NCBI GenBank assembly: GCA_023145975.1
Contig: JAGLCZ010000423.1
Span: forward strand, 1 to 7,174
Length of the DNA: 7,174 nt
Direction: 5' to 3'
Source: Candidatus Hydrogenedentota bacterium
Lineage (GTDB): Bacteria > Hydrogenedentota > Hydrogenedentia > Hydrogenedentales > CAITNO01
Part shown: positions 1 to 6,289 of the stretch, piece by piece
Numbering within the stretch: the first letter of the stretch is position 1
Layout: each line of letters begins with the position of its first letter
Program-made: the position numbers and the translations under genes
The notes under the pieces: model-generated
The model's input: only the letters and a program-made list of their open reading frames with translations
Databases searched by the model: none
What the model was told of the DNA's origin: nothing

Positions 1-47
1 ATAAAATTCTCCCCTTTGAATACGATATGTGAAGGAGTACATAAAAT

Positions 48-2426
48 ATGACAATAAAACTTTCAGTTGATGCACTCGCTGTACGTTATGCAAAATGGAT
101 TCTTGCACATCGCAAATTGGTTATCGGTATCACTCTGACCGTAGTAACTCTGTGTATAGCCGGACTACATAACTTTGTACTGAATAACGATTACAGCATT
201 TTCTTTGATCAAAATCATCCGCTTATGAATGCTTACGAAGTCACGCAGACAACGTATTCAACAGACGATACGATATTCTTTGTAGTAACAGCAAATAATG
301 GTGATATTTTTGATAGACGTGTACTCGAAGCTGTTGAACATCTAAGTGAAGAAGCTTGGCAGATTCCTTATGTTACGCGTGTAGACTCCCTTACGACCTA
401 TCAACACGCCTGGTCTGAAGATGACGAATTACTTGTAAGTGCTCTTGTGGAATCCCCTGGCACCATGAGTGATGCCGAACTTACTAAAGCCCGTGAAATA
501 GCTGCGACAGAACCCATGCTTCAAAACCGTTTGGTGAAGGAAGGCAGCCCTGTTACCGGTGTCAATATTACGCTTAATATCCCATCAGACCAACCCCGCA
601 TCTCCATTGGGATTACCGAAACAGCAGAAAAACTTATGGCAGATACAGCGAAACTGTTTCCTGAAGTTTCCCTCAAACTTACCGGTATTGTCCCCCTGAA
701 CAATGCATTTCTTGTTGCTGCCCTGCAGGATTTGACTATACTGACACCTCTTATGCTCCTTATCATTCTGGTAACTATGGCATTGCTGTTAAAATCTTTC
801 CTGCTCATGATGGCAACAGTACTGGTGGTGGTATTTTCCTCGCTGTCCGCTGTCGGCATTCTTTCGTGGCTCGGTTATGAGACGGCTGGACCTATAGCCA
901 TGCTTCCTCTTATTGTACTAACACTGGCTGTAGCAGATTGTATTCACTTCCTGATAAGTATGCAAACTGTTATGCGTAGAGGAATGGAAAAAACAGAGGC
1001 AATCATCGAAAGCATTCGTATTAACATGGTGCCTATTTTTGTTACCAGTCTCACGACAGCTATTGGCTTTCTCTGTATGGTCATCACACCTGTCCCTCCG
1101 CTACGCATTCTGGGAGTTTTCACCGCAATAGGCGTCTTACTCGCCTTCTGGATTGCAATATTTTTCCTGCCTGTTCTCGCGTCTCTTTTGCCATTTCGTG
1201 TCCCCAAAACTAACAAGGACTCCCAAGTACGCTCAGTCATGCACGCCTTGGGAGAGTTTGTACTTGCTAACAAAGGGGCACTCTGTATCAGCCTGACCAT
1301 ACTTACAGTCCTCATTTCCATAAACATTTCCTCCATCCGAATTAATAACCAGTTTGTGGAATGGTTTGACAGTGACTACCCTATTCGCCGCGACACTGAA
1401 TATACGATGAATAACCTTACTGGTATTTACCAACTCATCTTCAATGTTCCCGCAGAAGAAAGCGGCGGTATGAACGAACCTGAATATCTATCCAATCTGG
1501 ATTCTATGGTTGAATGGTTACGTGAGGAAGAAGGGGTTGTACATGTCAGCAGCATTGTCGGCACGATGAAACGTCTTAACAGCGCAATGCATGGAGACGA
1601 TCCTGCCATGTACCGCATCCCTGATTCACGACAAATGGCAGCACAGTACCTGCTGCTTTATGAGATGTCCTTGCCCGCAGGCGTGGCATTGAATACAGAA
1701 GTTAATATCGATAAGTCTGCATCACGTATGGTGGTAACAACCAGTAATCTTCGATCCGAAGAAATTACTCAGCTTGTAGCAAAAATTGAAGCATGGGAAA
1801 AACAGAATTTACCTGCATATATGTATGCCCCTGCACTGGGTCCAGCGGTAATGTTTGCAGAAGTAGCCCATACCATGATGACTGCCATGATGATCAGCGC
1901 TCCTCTCGCCCTCCTATTGGTATCACTGGCACTCATGGTGACACTGCGCAGCATTCGCTATGGTTTACTCAGCATCATACCCAATATTGTTCCTTTGGCC
2001 GTTGGCTTTGGATTCTGGGGGCTTATGGGCAAGGATATGAATTTCGGTATGACTACCATCATTGCAATGAGTATAGGTATTGTGGTGGATGATACGGTAC
2101 ATTTTCTAGCAAAATACCTACGGGCACGGCGTGAGCTATGCCTCTCCCCCGAAGACGGAATCCGTTTTGCATTTGCATCTGTAGGAAAAGCCATGTGGGT
2201 AACTTCTTTTATACTTGTGGCCGGTTTTTCTATTATGATGCTTTCGCCCATGGCATACTCTAATAATATGGGAATGTTGACCGGCATCATTCTTATCGTC
2301 GCACTTATCGGTGATTTTATGCTTTTACCAGCCATACTTCTTTATACTGATAGGCAGCATGAAAGCGGATATACAACCCTTGAGGAAATACAACATGAAG
2401 AAAATACGGTTACTGCAGAAGCATAG
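48..2426 (+). CDS. RND-superfamily permease, MMPL/SSD type (COG1033-like)
   Basis: Predicted inner-membrane, proton-driven transporter of lipids or other hydrophobic molecules. The 792-residue protein shows the duplicated RND layout: one membrane segment (about 25-43), a large periplasmic loop (about 45-220), five segments (about 229-380), then a second copy with a segment at about 411-431, a loop to about 608, and five segments (about 611-765). The second half carries the proton-relay type motif D681-D682-T-V-H685-F in its TM4-equivalent helix. The first half has A296-D297-C-I-H300-F at the same place, so one Asp and the His are kept in both halves. An N-terminal DYSIFFDQNHP stretch is typical of the COG1033 group. 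GGAG at 34-37 lies 10 nt before the ATG. No promoter fits in the 47 bases upstream, so it may be co-transcribed with a gene outside the window. The next gene starts inside its 3' end. The class is certain; the substrate is unknown. HpnN-like hopanoid transport is a distant alternative. Confidence 0.93.
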   Translation: MTIKLSVDALAVRYAKWILAHRKLVIGITLTVVTLCIAGLHNFVLNNDYSIFFDQNHPLMNAYEVTQTTYSTDDTIFFVVTANNGDIFDRRVLEAVEHLSEEAWQIPYVTRVDSLTTYQHAWSEDDELLVSALVESPGTMSDAELTKAREIAATEPMLQNRLVKEGSPVTGVNITLNIPSDQPRISIGITETAEKLMADTAKLFPEVSLKLTGIVPLNNAFLVAALQDLTILTPLMLLIILVTMALLLKSFLLMMATVLVVVFSSLSAVGILSWLGYETAGPIAMLPLIVLTLAVADCIHFLISMQTVMRRGMEKTEAIIESIRINMVPIFVTSLTTAIGFLCMVITPVPPLRILGVFTAIGVLLAFWIAIFFLPVLASLLPFRVPKTNKDSQVRSVMHALGEFVLANKGALCISLTILTVLISINISSIRINNQFVEWFDSDYPIRRDTEYTMNNLTGIYQLIFNVPAEESGGMNEPEYLSNLDSMVEWLREEEGVVHVSSIVGTMKRLNSAMHGDDPAMYRIPDSRQMAAQYLLLYEMSLPAGVALNTEVNIDKSASRMVVTTSNLRSEEITQLVAKIEAWEKQNLPAYMYAPALGPAVMFAEVAHTMMTAMMISAPLALLLVSLALMVTLRSIRYGLLSIIPNIVPLAVGFGFWGLMGKDMNFGMTTIIAMSIGIVVDDTVHFLAKYLRARRELCLSPEDGIRFAFASVGKAMWVTSFILVAGFSIMMLSPMAYSNNMGMLTGIILIVALIGDFMLLPAILLYTDRQHESGYTTLEEIQHEENTVTAEA
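2382..2385 (+). promoter_or_regulatory. Ribosome binding site fixing the LolA-like gene start
   Basis: GAGG lies 9 nt before the ATG at 2395 and inside the coding sequence of the permease. The longer open frame from 2311 adds 28 residues ahead of what is otherwise a normal signal peptide. The 2395 start is therefore preferred, and the arrangement suggests translational coupling with the permease. Confidence 0.7.
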
Positions 2427-3207
2427 CCTTTTCTGTTTATTGATAGCATTATGTATACTTATGGGGGGAATTGCAGCCGAAGAATTATCCCCTGAAGAAC
2501 GCGGGTTACAAATTGCACAGGCTGCCTGGGAAGGCGACACCGGCTATGGTGACAGTATCTCTGAATTGTATATGACATTGCGATTAGGATCGGGACAGGA
2601 TGCCAAACGTGAGTTGCGCATTCGTACCCTGGAAGTGTCCGATAGGGAGACGCGTGCTATGGTGATCTTTGACACGCCTGCAGATGTACGCGGTACCGCA
2701 CTGCTTAGCCACTCATTTACGGACAAATCTGATACGCAATGGCTGTATCTTCCCGAAATACGTCGGGAAAAACGCATCGCCGGAGGCGGACGGTCCGGTC
2801 CTTTTATGGGCAGTGAATTTTCCTTCGAGGATATGAGCTCCCAGCGCGTTGAAAAATTTACCTACAAGTACATCGCCGATGAAGTCTTAAACGGTATAAC
2901 CTGTCATGTTATAGAGCGCTATCCCGTTGAAAAGGGTTCCGGCTACACCAAACAGGTAGCATGGCTGGATACAAAGCATTTGCGCGTTCAGAAAGTAGAC
3001 TATTATGACAGGCGGAGCGAACTTCTCAAAACACTTTCTTCCCACGGCTATGAGCAGCATGAGGAGAAATACTGGCGTCCAACGACCATGGAAATGCTCA
3101 ATCATAAAACAGGACGAAGCACGCTGCTTGAATGGCGAAACACCAAGTTTAACAATGGCTTTACAACACGTGACTTCGAACCCAATGCCTTACGCAATGC
3201 CCGTTGA
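2395..3207 (+). CDS. Periplasmic LolA-like lipoprotein-sorting family protein (TP_0789/PF17131 type)
   Basis: Predicted periplasmic lipid- or lipoprotein-binding protein of 270 residues with a LolA-like half-barrel fold. Residues 1-28 form a Sec signal peptide: KK/R-rich start, hydrophobic core about 11-24, probable cleavage after GIAA. The Cys at 20 is not in a lipobox. The mature part has the family signature WLYLPEIRREKRI (116-128), followed by GPFMGSEFSFEDM (135-147), and later HVIERYP and RVQKVDYYDR stretches. In this family the fold is thought to hold an acyl chain between membranes. It overlaps the permease gene by 32 bp and is followed after 31 bp by an outer-membrane barrel gene. That context fits a shuttle passing cargo between the RND pump and the outer membrane, which is inference. 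It is not canonical LolA, which is shorter and usually located elsewhere. Confidence 0.88.
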   Translation: MKKIRLLQKHSLFCLLIALCILMGGIAAEELSPEERGLQIAQAAWEGDTGYGDSISELYMTLRLGSGQDAKRELRIRTLEVSDRETRAMVIFDTPADVRGTALLSHSFTDKSDTQWLYLPEIRREKRIAGGGRSGPFMGSEFSFEDMSSQRVEKFTYKYIADEVLNGITCHVIERYPVEKGSGYTKQVAWLDTKHLRVQKVDYYDRRSELLKTLSSHGYEQHEEKYWRPTTMEMLNHKTGRSTLLEWRNTKFNNGFTTRDFEPNALRNAR

Positions 3208-3238
3208 CATGCACACATTCTACTATTAGAAAGTAATA

Positions 3239-4528
3239 ATGAATATCCGTTTCTCCGCTCCTGCATTAATTTTCTTTTTTATTGGCGGGATGATGTACAT
3301 TTCTTTGAACGCGACTGCCGGTGAATTTCAAGGAAGTATTACAAGCGAATCACGTTTCTTTCCTGTTGCTCCTCTATACCCGGAGCAACACGGTCATAAT
3401 CTTTCTCTTTCGCTGCAGGGAAAATACCGTCACGATTGGCCTTCCCGTAACGAGTACATTGTCTTTTCGCCTTTTCTGCGTCTCGACCAGCATGATAATC
3501 TGCGCACCCACGCTGATATCAGAGAATTATACTGGCACAAAAGCGCATCGAAATGGGAGTTGCGCCTGGGATTATGCAAAGTATTCTGGGGGGTCACAGA
3601 ATCACAACACCTCGTAGATATTATCAATCAAACCGATGCAGTGGAGGGACTAAGTTCCACTCCAAAATTAGGGCAGTTAATGCTCAATTTCTCGTGGATT
3701 CAAGATTGGGGAACTTTTGATTTTTATGTAATGCCTATGTTTCGCGAACGAACTTTTACGGGGCGGCGCGGACGTTTTCGTACACCTGTTCCTATTTCTG
3801 ATAATGAAACGCACTACGAATCAAGTGCACGGGAATGGCACACCGATTTTGCTATACGCTATTCCCATTATTTTGGAAACTGGGATGTGGGGGTCTCCCA
3901 TTTTTCGGGAACAAGCCGCTCCCCCCGTTACCTTGCCCATATCTTCGGTATTGCCATATCATCAGACTCTCCCTGGGCCAACTTGACTGGCGGACGCATT
4001 GATTCGCCACTTATTCGTTTGCTGTCCAGTATCCCCACTGCCAGACTGATTCCTTACTACGATCAAATTGAACAAACAGGCATTGATTTACAGTATATAC
4101 TCGGAGAATGGACGTTAAAGCTGGAAGCCATTCATCGCAGCGGCCAGGAACGCACCTATACAGCGGCAACCGGAGGCATTGAGCATACCTTCTATTCGGT
4201 ATTTAACAGCCCCATCGATGTAACTGCTATTTTGGAATACATGTGGGACAGCCGGGGCAGCCATGCCCTGACCCCCATGCAAAATGACTTTTTTTTCGGT
4301 ACACGAATTGCATTTAATGATGTGCAAAGTACCAGCATAGTCTCTGGTACCATAGTCGATGCTGCAACCGGATCAACTGCATTTGGCATCGAAGCCTCAC
4401 GCAGAATCGGTTCTGACTGGAAAGCAAGTATCGAAGCACGTATATTTGCAAATATCCCATCGAACGATATACTGACCACGATACACAAAGACGACTATAT
4501 CCAGGCAAAATTAACCTGGTACTTCTAG
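3239..4528 (+). CDS. Predicted outer-membrane beta-barrel protein of an RND/LolA-linked family
   Basis: A 429-residue protein with a Sec signal peptide (hydrophobic 8-24, likely cleavage near NATAG, 24-28). Alternating aromatic and polar strands run through the whole length, and it ends in AKLTWYF with a terminal Phe, the usual outer-membrane insertion signal. The most distinctive part is KVFWGVTESQHLVDIINQTD (114-133), then KLGQ (143-146), DWGTFDFYVMP (156-166) and FRERTFTGRRGR (168-179). Other boxes are YYDQIEQTGIDLQY (273-286), NDVQST (360-365) and a late SRRIGSDWKASIEAR (387-401). I recall this pattern from uncharacterised barrel-like proteins encoded after RND plus LolA-like pairs in Gammaproteobacteria; no function is known to me. 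DUF1302-type or porin-like proteins are the nearest alternatives. The RBS is weak (AGAAAG at 3228-3233), so its translation may depend on the upstream gene. The likely role is the outer-membrane acceptor or exit of the same route. Confidence 0.82.
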   Translation: MNIRFSAPALIFFFIGGMMYISLNATAGEFQGSITSESRFFPVAPLYPEQHGHNLSLSLQGKYRHDWPSRNEYIVFSPFLRLDQHDNLRTHADIRELYWHKSASKWELRLGLCKVFWGVTESQHLVDIINQTDAVEGLSSTPKLGQLMLNFSWIQDWGTFDFYVMPMFRERTFTGRRGRFRTPVPISDNETHYESSAREWHTDFAIRYSHYFGNWDVGVSHFSGTSRSPRYLAHIFGIAISSDSPWANLTGGRIDSPLIRLLSSIPTARLIPYYDQIEQTGIDLQYILGEWTLKLEAIHRSGQERTYTAATGGIEHTFYSVFNSPIDVTAILEYMWDSRGSHALTPMQNDFFFGTRIAFNDVQSTSIVSGTIVDAATGSTAFGIEASRRIGSDWKASIEARIFANIPSNDILTTIHKDDYIQAKLTWYF

Positions 4529-4559
4529 TGACCCGCCCCCGCAGCTAATCCTTGGAAAC

Positions 4560-4598
4560 AAAAAAAATGCGGTAGACACATTCAAGGTCTACCACATT
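4560..4598 (-). terminator. Rho-independent terminator of rpsU, possibly also used by the convergent operon
   Basis: The arms 4566-4577 and 4587-4598 form a 12-position stem with a 9-nt loop. Read on the - strand, the only imperfect position is a U.G wobble and the stem runs into eight T (4560-4567 as A on the + strand), a classical intrinsic terminator just past the rpsU stop. Read on the + strand, the same position becomes a C/A mismatch and only ATTATT follows, so it should terminate the three-gene operon less well. An outer CCCCCG (4536-4541) and CGGGGG (4614-4619) pair could close a larger structure around it. Confidence 0.85.
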
Positions 4599-4624
4599 AT
4601 TATTCAAAGAAAACGGGGGTAAGG

Positions 4625-4810
4625 CTACATCTCTTCCAACACAGCACGGGCAACGGCCTTCGCCAAACGGCGACGACGATGTGCTGAGGGTTTTTCGTAG
4701 TGCTTTACCTCTTTAAGTCGCTGCATGAGCCCTTCTTTATTGCACTTCTTTTTGAAGCGACGCAATGCTTTTTCAAAAGGCTCGTCAGACTTGACACGTA
4801 CTTTCGTCAT
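4625..4810 (-). CDS. rpsU: Small ribosomal subunit protein bS21
   Basis: A 61-residue very basic protein of the 30S subunit. The opening VRVKSDEPFEKALRRFKKKC (4-23) is the family hallmark, followed by the YEKPSAHRRRRLAKA region (38-52). bS21 sits near the anti-Shine-Dalgarno end of 16S rRNA and helps initiation. The start at 4810 is chosen because MTKVRV matches family N-termini and GGAGG lies 10 nt upstream. An in-frame ATG at 4849 would add 13 atypical residues containing the RBS region. The gene stands alone here rather than in the rpsU-dnaG-rpoD operon of enteric bacteria. It is convergent with the envelope operon and divergent from rplM-rpsI. Confidence 0.97.
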   Translation of the reverse strand: MTKVRVKSDEPFEKALRRFKKKCNKEGLMQRLKEVKHYEKPSAHRRRRLAKAVARAVLEEM

Positions 4811-4995
4811 GCGAATACAACCTCCCCTCGATAATAATATTTGGCGCATCCAGCAACAGCACGCCTGTTGGTATTTCCAATAAAATCAAATCACTATTCC
4901 TTTTGGAAAAAAATACATAACTTTTCTCAGACCACCACTGCATACACATAAATCAATAAAATTCCTGCATATGGATTCATAACCTGAGATACAGA
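4811..4995 (-). promoter_or_regulatory. Long 5' leader of rpsU
   Basis: With the promoter at 5002-5031, the rpsU mRNA would have a leader of about 185 nt, long for a small ribosomal protein gene. It contains a 6-bp hairpin CAACAG/CTGTTG (4854-4859 with 4865-4870, 5-nt loop). A looser 7-bp pairing of TTTCCAA with TTGGAAA (4874-4880 with 4903-4909) is also present. I recognise no known riboswitch or ribosomal-protein leader family. Autogenous control is possible but not shown. Confidence 0.35.
4821..4825 (-). promoter_or_regulatory. Ribosome binding site deciding the rpsU start
   Basis: GGAGG on the - strand (CCTCC as written), within GGGGAGG, ends 10 nt before the ATG at 4810. It falls inside the longer frame from 4849, which argues against that upstream start. 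Confidence 0.8.
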
Positions 4996-5001
4996 ATAGG
5001 T

Positions 5002-5031
5002 AGTATAGCAAATAAATGTTCAGTCGGTCAA
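5002..5031 (-). promoter_or_regulatory. Sigma70-type promoter for rpsU
   Basis: On the - strand, TTGACC (5031-5026) and TATACT (5007-5002) are separated by 18 nt, each matching five of six consensus bases. The start of transcription would be near 4995. It points at rpsU with no other gene between. Confidence 0.7.
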
Positions 5032-5046
5032 AATAATTTTATTTGC
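5008..5046. repeat. 9-bp inverted repeat centred on the rpsU -35 box
   Basis: GCAAATAAA (5008-5016) and its exact reverse complement TTTATTTGC (5038-5046) flank a 21-bp centre holding the -35 box. It could be an operator or simply AT-rich coincidence. A smaller TGCG/CGCA pair (5044-5047 with 5052-5055) adjoins it. Confidence 0.35.
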
Positions 5047-5251
5047 GTACTCGCATATTTATTCTAAGAAATCCCTGAAAACAACAGATTTGTTTTGGGG
5101 GATGCCGTATTTTCATGCAATCCTCTTGAAATTCCGGATACATCCTTTTCTCAGCGACTTGTTCCAAATGTGTATGAATATATCTCATTAAATTAACACG
5201 TGAAACCATAGCAACACACAGCAGATAACGCCAAGTGTTACTCATCATAAT
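5032..5251. other. Intergenic stretch between divergent rpsU and rplM promoters, no gene seen
   Basis: About 220 bases, AT-rich, with no tRNA, recognisable small RNA or terminator. A - strand frame of 72 codons crosses it (5257 to 5039), but it has no ribosome binding site and no family resemblance, and it ends within the rpsU promoter region, so it is not called. The stretch may carry upstream activating elements for the ribosomal promoters. Confidence 0.6.
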
Positions 5252-5281
5252 TTGCATTACTGTTTCTGTATTTGCTATTAT
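5252..5281 (+). promoter_or_regulatory. Promoter of the rplM-rpsI operon, extended -10 type
   Basis: TTGCAT (5252-5257) and TATTAT (5276-5281) are 18 nt apart, and TGC directly before the -10 box makes an extended -10. Transcription would begin near 5288, leaving a leader of about 70 nt before the GTG start. A short CACT/AGTG pair (5335-5338 with 5342-5345) reaches the ribosome binding site but is too weak to call an attenuator. Confidence 0.6.
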
Positions 5282-5344
5282 AGCGTTCCCCGTTACGAAA
5301 TCCTTGTATAGTAATATGAATAATGGTATGTCAACACTCCCAGT

Positions 5345-5349
5345 GGAGG
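5345..5349 (+). promoter_or_regulatory. Ribosome binding site deciding the rplM GTG start
   Basis: GGAGG lies 8 nt before GTG at 5358. The open frame continues upstream to an ATG at 5235, but that ATG precedes the promoter and has no comparable site, so the GTG is the supported start. Confidence 0.85.
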
Positions 5350-5357
5350 AAATATCT

Positions 5358-5792
5358 GTGAAAACCTACGTCCCCAAACAAGGGGAAATAGTTAGAAAAT
5401 GGCACATTTTGGATGCCGAAGGCGTGTCCCTTGGACGAGTTGCCGTTGAAGCGGCAAAACTCTTACGCGGTAAACACAAGCCGGAGTATACCCCTTTCCT
5501 TGATTGCGGTGACTCTGTAGTTATCATTAATGCTGCCAAAGTCCGTGTGACGGGTAACAAGATGAACCAAAAGATGTATTATCGCCATTCGGGATATCCC
5601 GGAGGTCTGAAAGAAACACGCTTGGACGCACTCATGAGAAAGCATCCGACGCGTGCCATAGAATTTGCCATCAAAGGCATGTTACCGGGCAACAGACTTG
5701 GGCGAAAACTGGCAACTCAATTTCGTGTTTATGCCGGTGAAGAGCATCCTCATGAAGCGCAGCAGCCCGTTCCTTATGAATTCAAACCATAA
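5358..5792 (+). CDS. rplM: Large ribosomal subunit protein uL13
   Basis: A 144-residue protein of the 50S subunit, an early assembly protein binding 23S rRNA. It opens with KTYVPKQGEIVRKWHILDAE (2-21), matching family N-termini when the GTG at 5358 is read as Met. It contains LGRVAVEAAKLLRGKHKPEY (25-44), VRVTGNKMNQKMYYRHSGYP (62-81) and the signature MLPGNRLGRK (108-117). The length is normal for the family (about 142-145). A longer version starting at 5235 would add 41 residues, including a hydrophobic stretch that no uL13 has. It is first in the operon with rpsI, 23 bp downstream, and is expressed from the promoter at 5252-5281. Confidence 0.97.
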   Translation: MKTYVPKQGEIVRKWHILDAEGVSLGRVAVEAAKLLRGKHKPEYTPFLDCGDSVVIINAAKVRVTGNKMNQKMYYRHSGYPGGLKETRLDALMRKHPTRAIEFAIKGMLPGNRLGRKLATQFRVYAGEEHPHEAQQPVPYEFKP

Positions 5793-5815
5793 CACCTTTT
5801 AAGGGAGATATAATT

Positions 5816-6217
5816 GTGTTAGATACTAAGACCAACGAAATTGTAGCGCTGGGACGTCGTAAACGCGCCACCGCACGTGTACGCATTCGTCCAGGTGGCG
5901 GAAAAGTTGTTGTAAATGGACAACCCGTTGACGACTACCTTGCACGGGAAACACTGGTAAAGATGGCTTTGCAGCCCCTGGTCGTTGCAGGATTGCGCGA
6001 AAGCTTTGATGTACGCGCTATTTGTGCCGGCGGCGGTCTTGCAGGGCAGGCTGATGCTATTCGTTTGGGCATTGCCCGCGCACTGTGCGAGAATGACGAA
6101 AATATTCGTCCAGCATTGCGTGCTGCCGGGTTGTTAACCCGTGACGCTCGCGAGGTGGAACGTAAGAAATATGGTCGTCCAGGTGCCCGTAAACGGTTCC
6201 AATTCTCCAAACGCTAA
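5816..6217 (+). CDS. rpsI: Small ribosomal subunit protein uS9
   Basis: A 133-residue 30S protein. GRRKRATARVRIRPGGGK (13-30) is the family N-terminal core, GGGLAGQADAIRLGIARAL (72-90) the central signature, and KKYGRPGARKRFQFSKR (117-133) the C-terminal tail whose last residues reach the P-site tRNA. The start is GTG with GGGAG (5803-5807) 8 nt upstream; Leu-Asp-Thr follows. It is the second gene of the conserved rplM-rpsI pair, and a strong hairpin terminator begins 24 bp after its stop. Confidence 0.97.
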   Translation: MLDTKTNEIVALGRRKRATARVRIRPGGGKVVVNGQPVDDYLARETLVKMALQPLVVAGLRESFDVRAICAGGGLAGQADAIRLGIARALCENDENIRPALRAAGLLTRDAREVERKKYGRPGARKRFQFSKR

Positions 6218-6241
6218 GTCGCCTATCCTTTCTATTTTTAT

Positions 6242-6281
6242 TGCGCCCCATCGTCCCCTTTCGATGGGGCGCAGTTCTTTT
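6242..6281 (+). terminator. Rho-independent terminator of rplM-rpsI
   Basis: A perfect 12-bp GC-rich stem (6242-6253 with 6262-6273) with an 8-nt loop is followed by GTTCTTTT. On the - strand the stem is followed by an A-rich, not T-rich, stretch, so it serves mainly the ribosomal operon. It is also the only strong hairpin just after the convergent DUF1080 gene. Confidence 0.9.
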
Positions 6282-6289
6282 CCCAATTT

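Noticed and set aside
1..47. Promoter for the envelope operon
   Set aside because: TTGAAT at 17-22 has no usable -10 box before the ribosome binding site; the real promoter is probably outside the window.
521..2335. Several - strand open frames of 60-130 codons antisense to the permease
   Set aside because: They lie opposite a clear coding gene, show no family features, and are typical antisense shadows.
2311..2394. Upstream extension of the LolA-like gene
   Set aside because: It adds 28 residues ahead of a normal signal peptide; the ATG at 2395 has a well-placed GAGG.
3005..4508. Alternative-frame and antisense open frames within the LolA-like and barrel genes
   Set aside because: Composition and lack of motifs mark them as shadows of the real reading frames.
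4811..4849. Thirteen-residue N-terminal extension of bS21
   Set aside because: Not found in the family, and it contains the GGAGG that serves the ATG at 4810.
4854..4909. Possible riboswitch in the rpsU leader
   Set aside because: Only short, loosely spaced stems; no match to a known riboswitch layout that I can recognise.
5039..5257. A 72-codon - strand frame between rpsU and rplM
   Set aside because: No ribosome binding site before its ATG, no recognisable family, and its end overlaps the rpsU promoter region.
5235..5357. Hydrophobic 41-residue N-terminal extension of uL13
   Set aside because: The ATG lies upstream of the likely transcription start; GGAGG with GTG at 5358 matches the family N-terminus.
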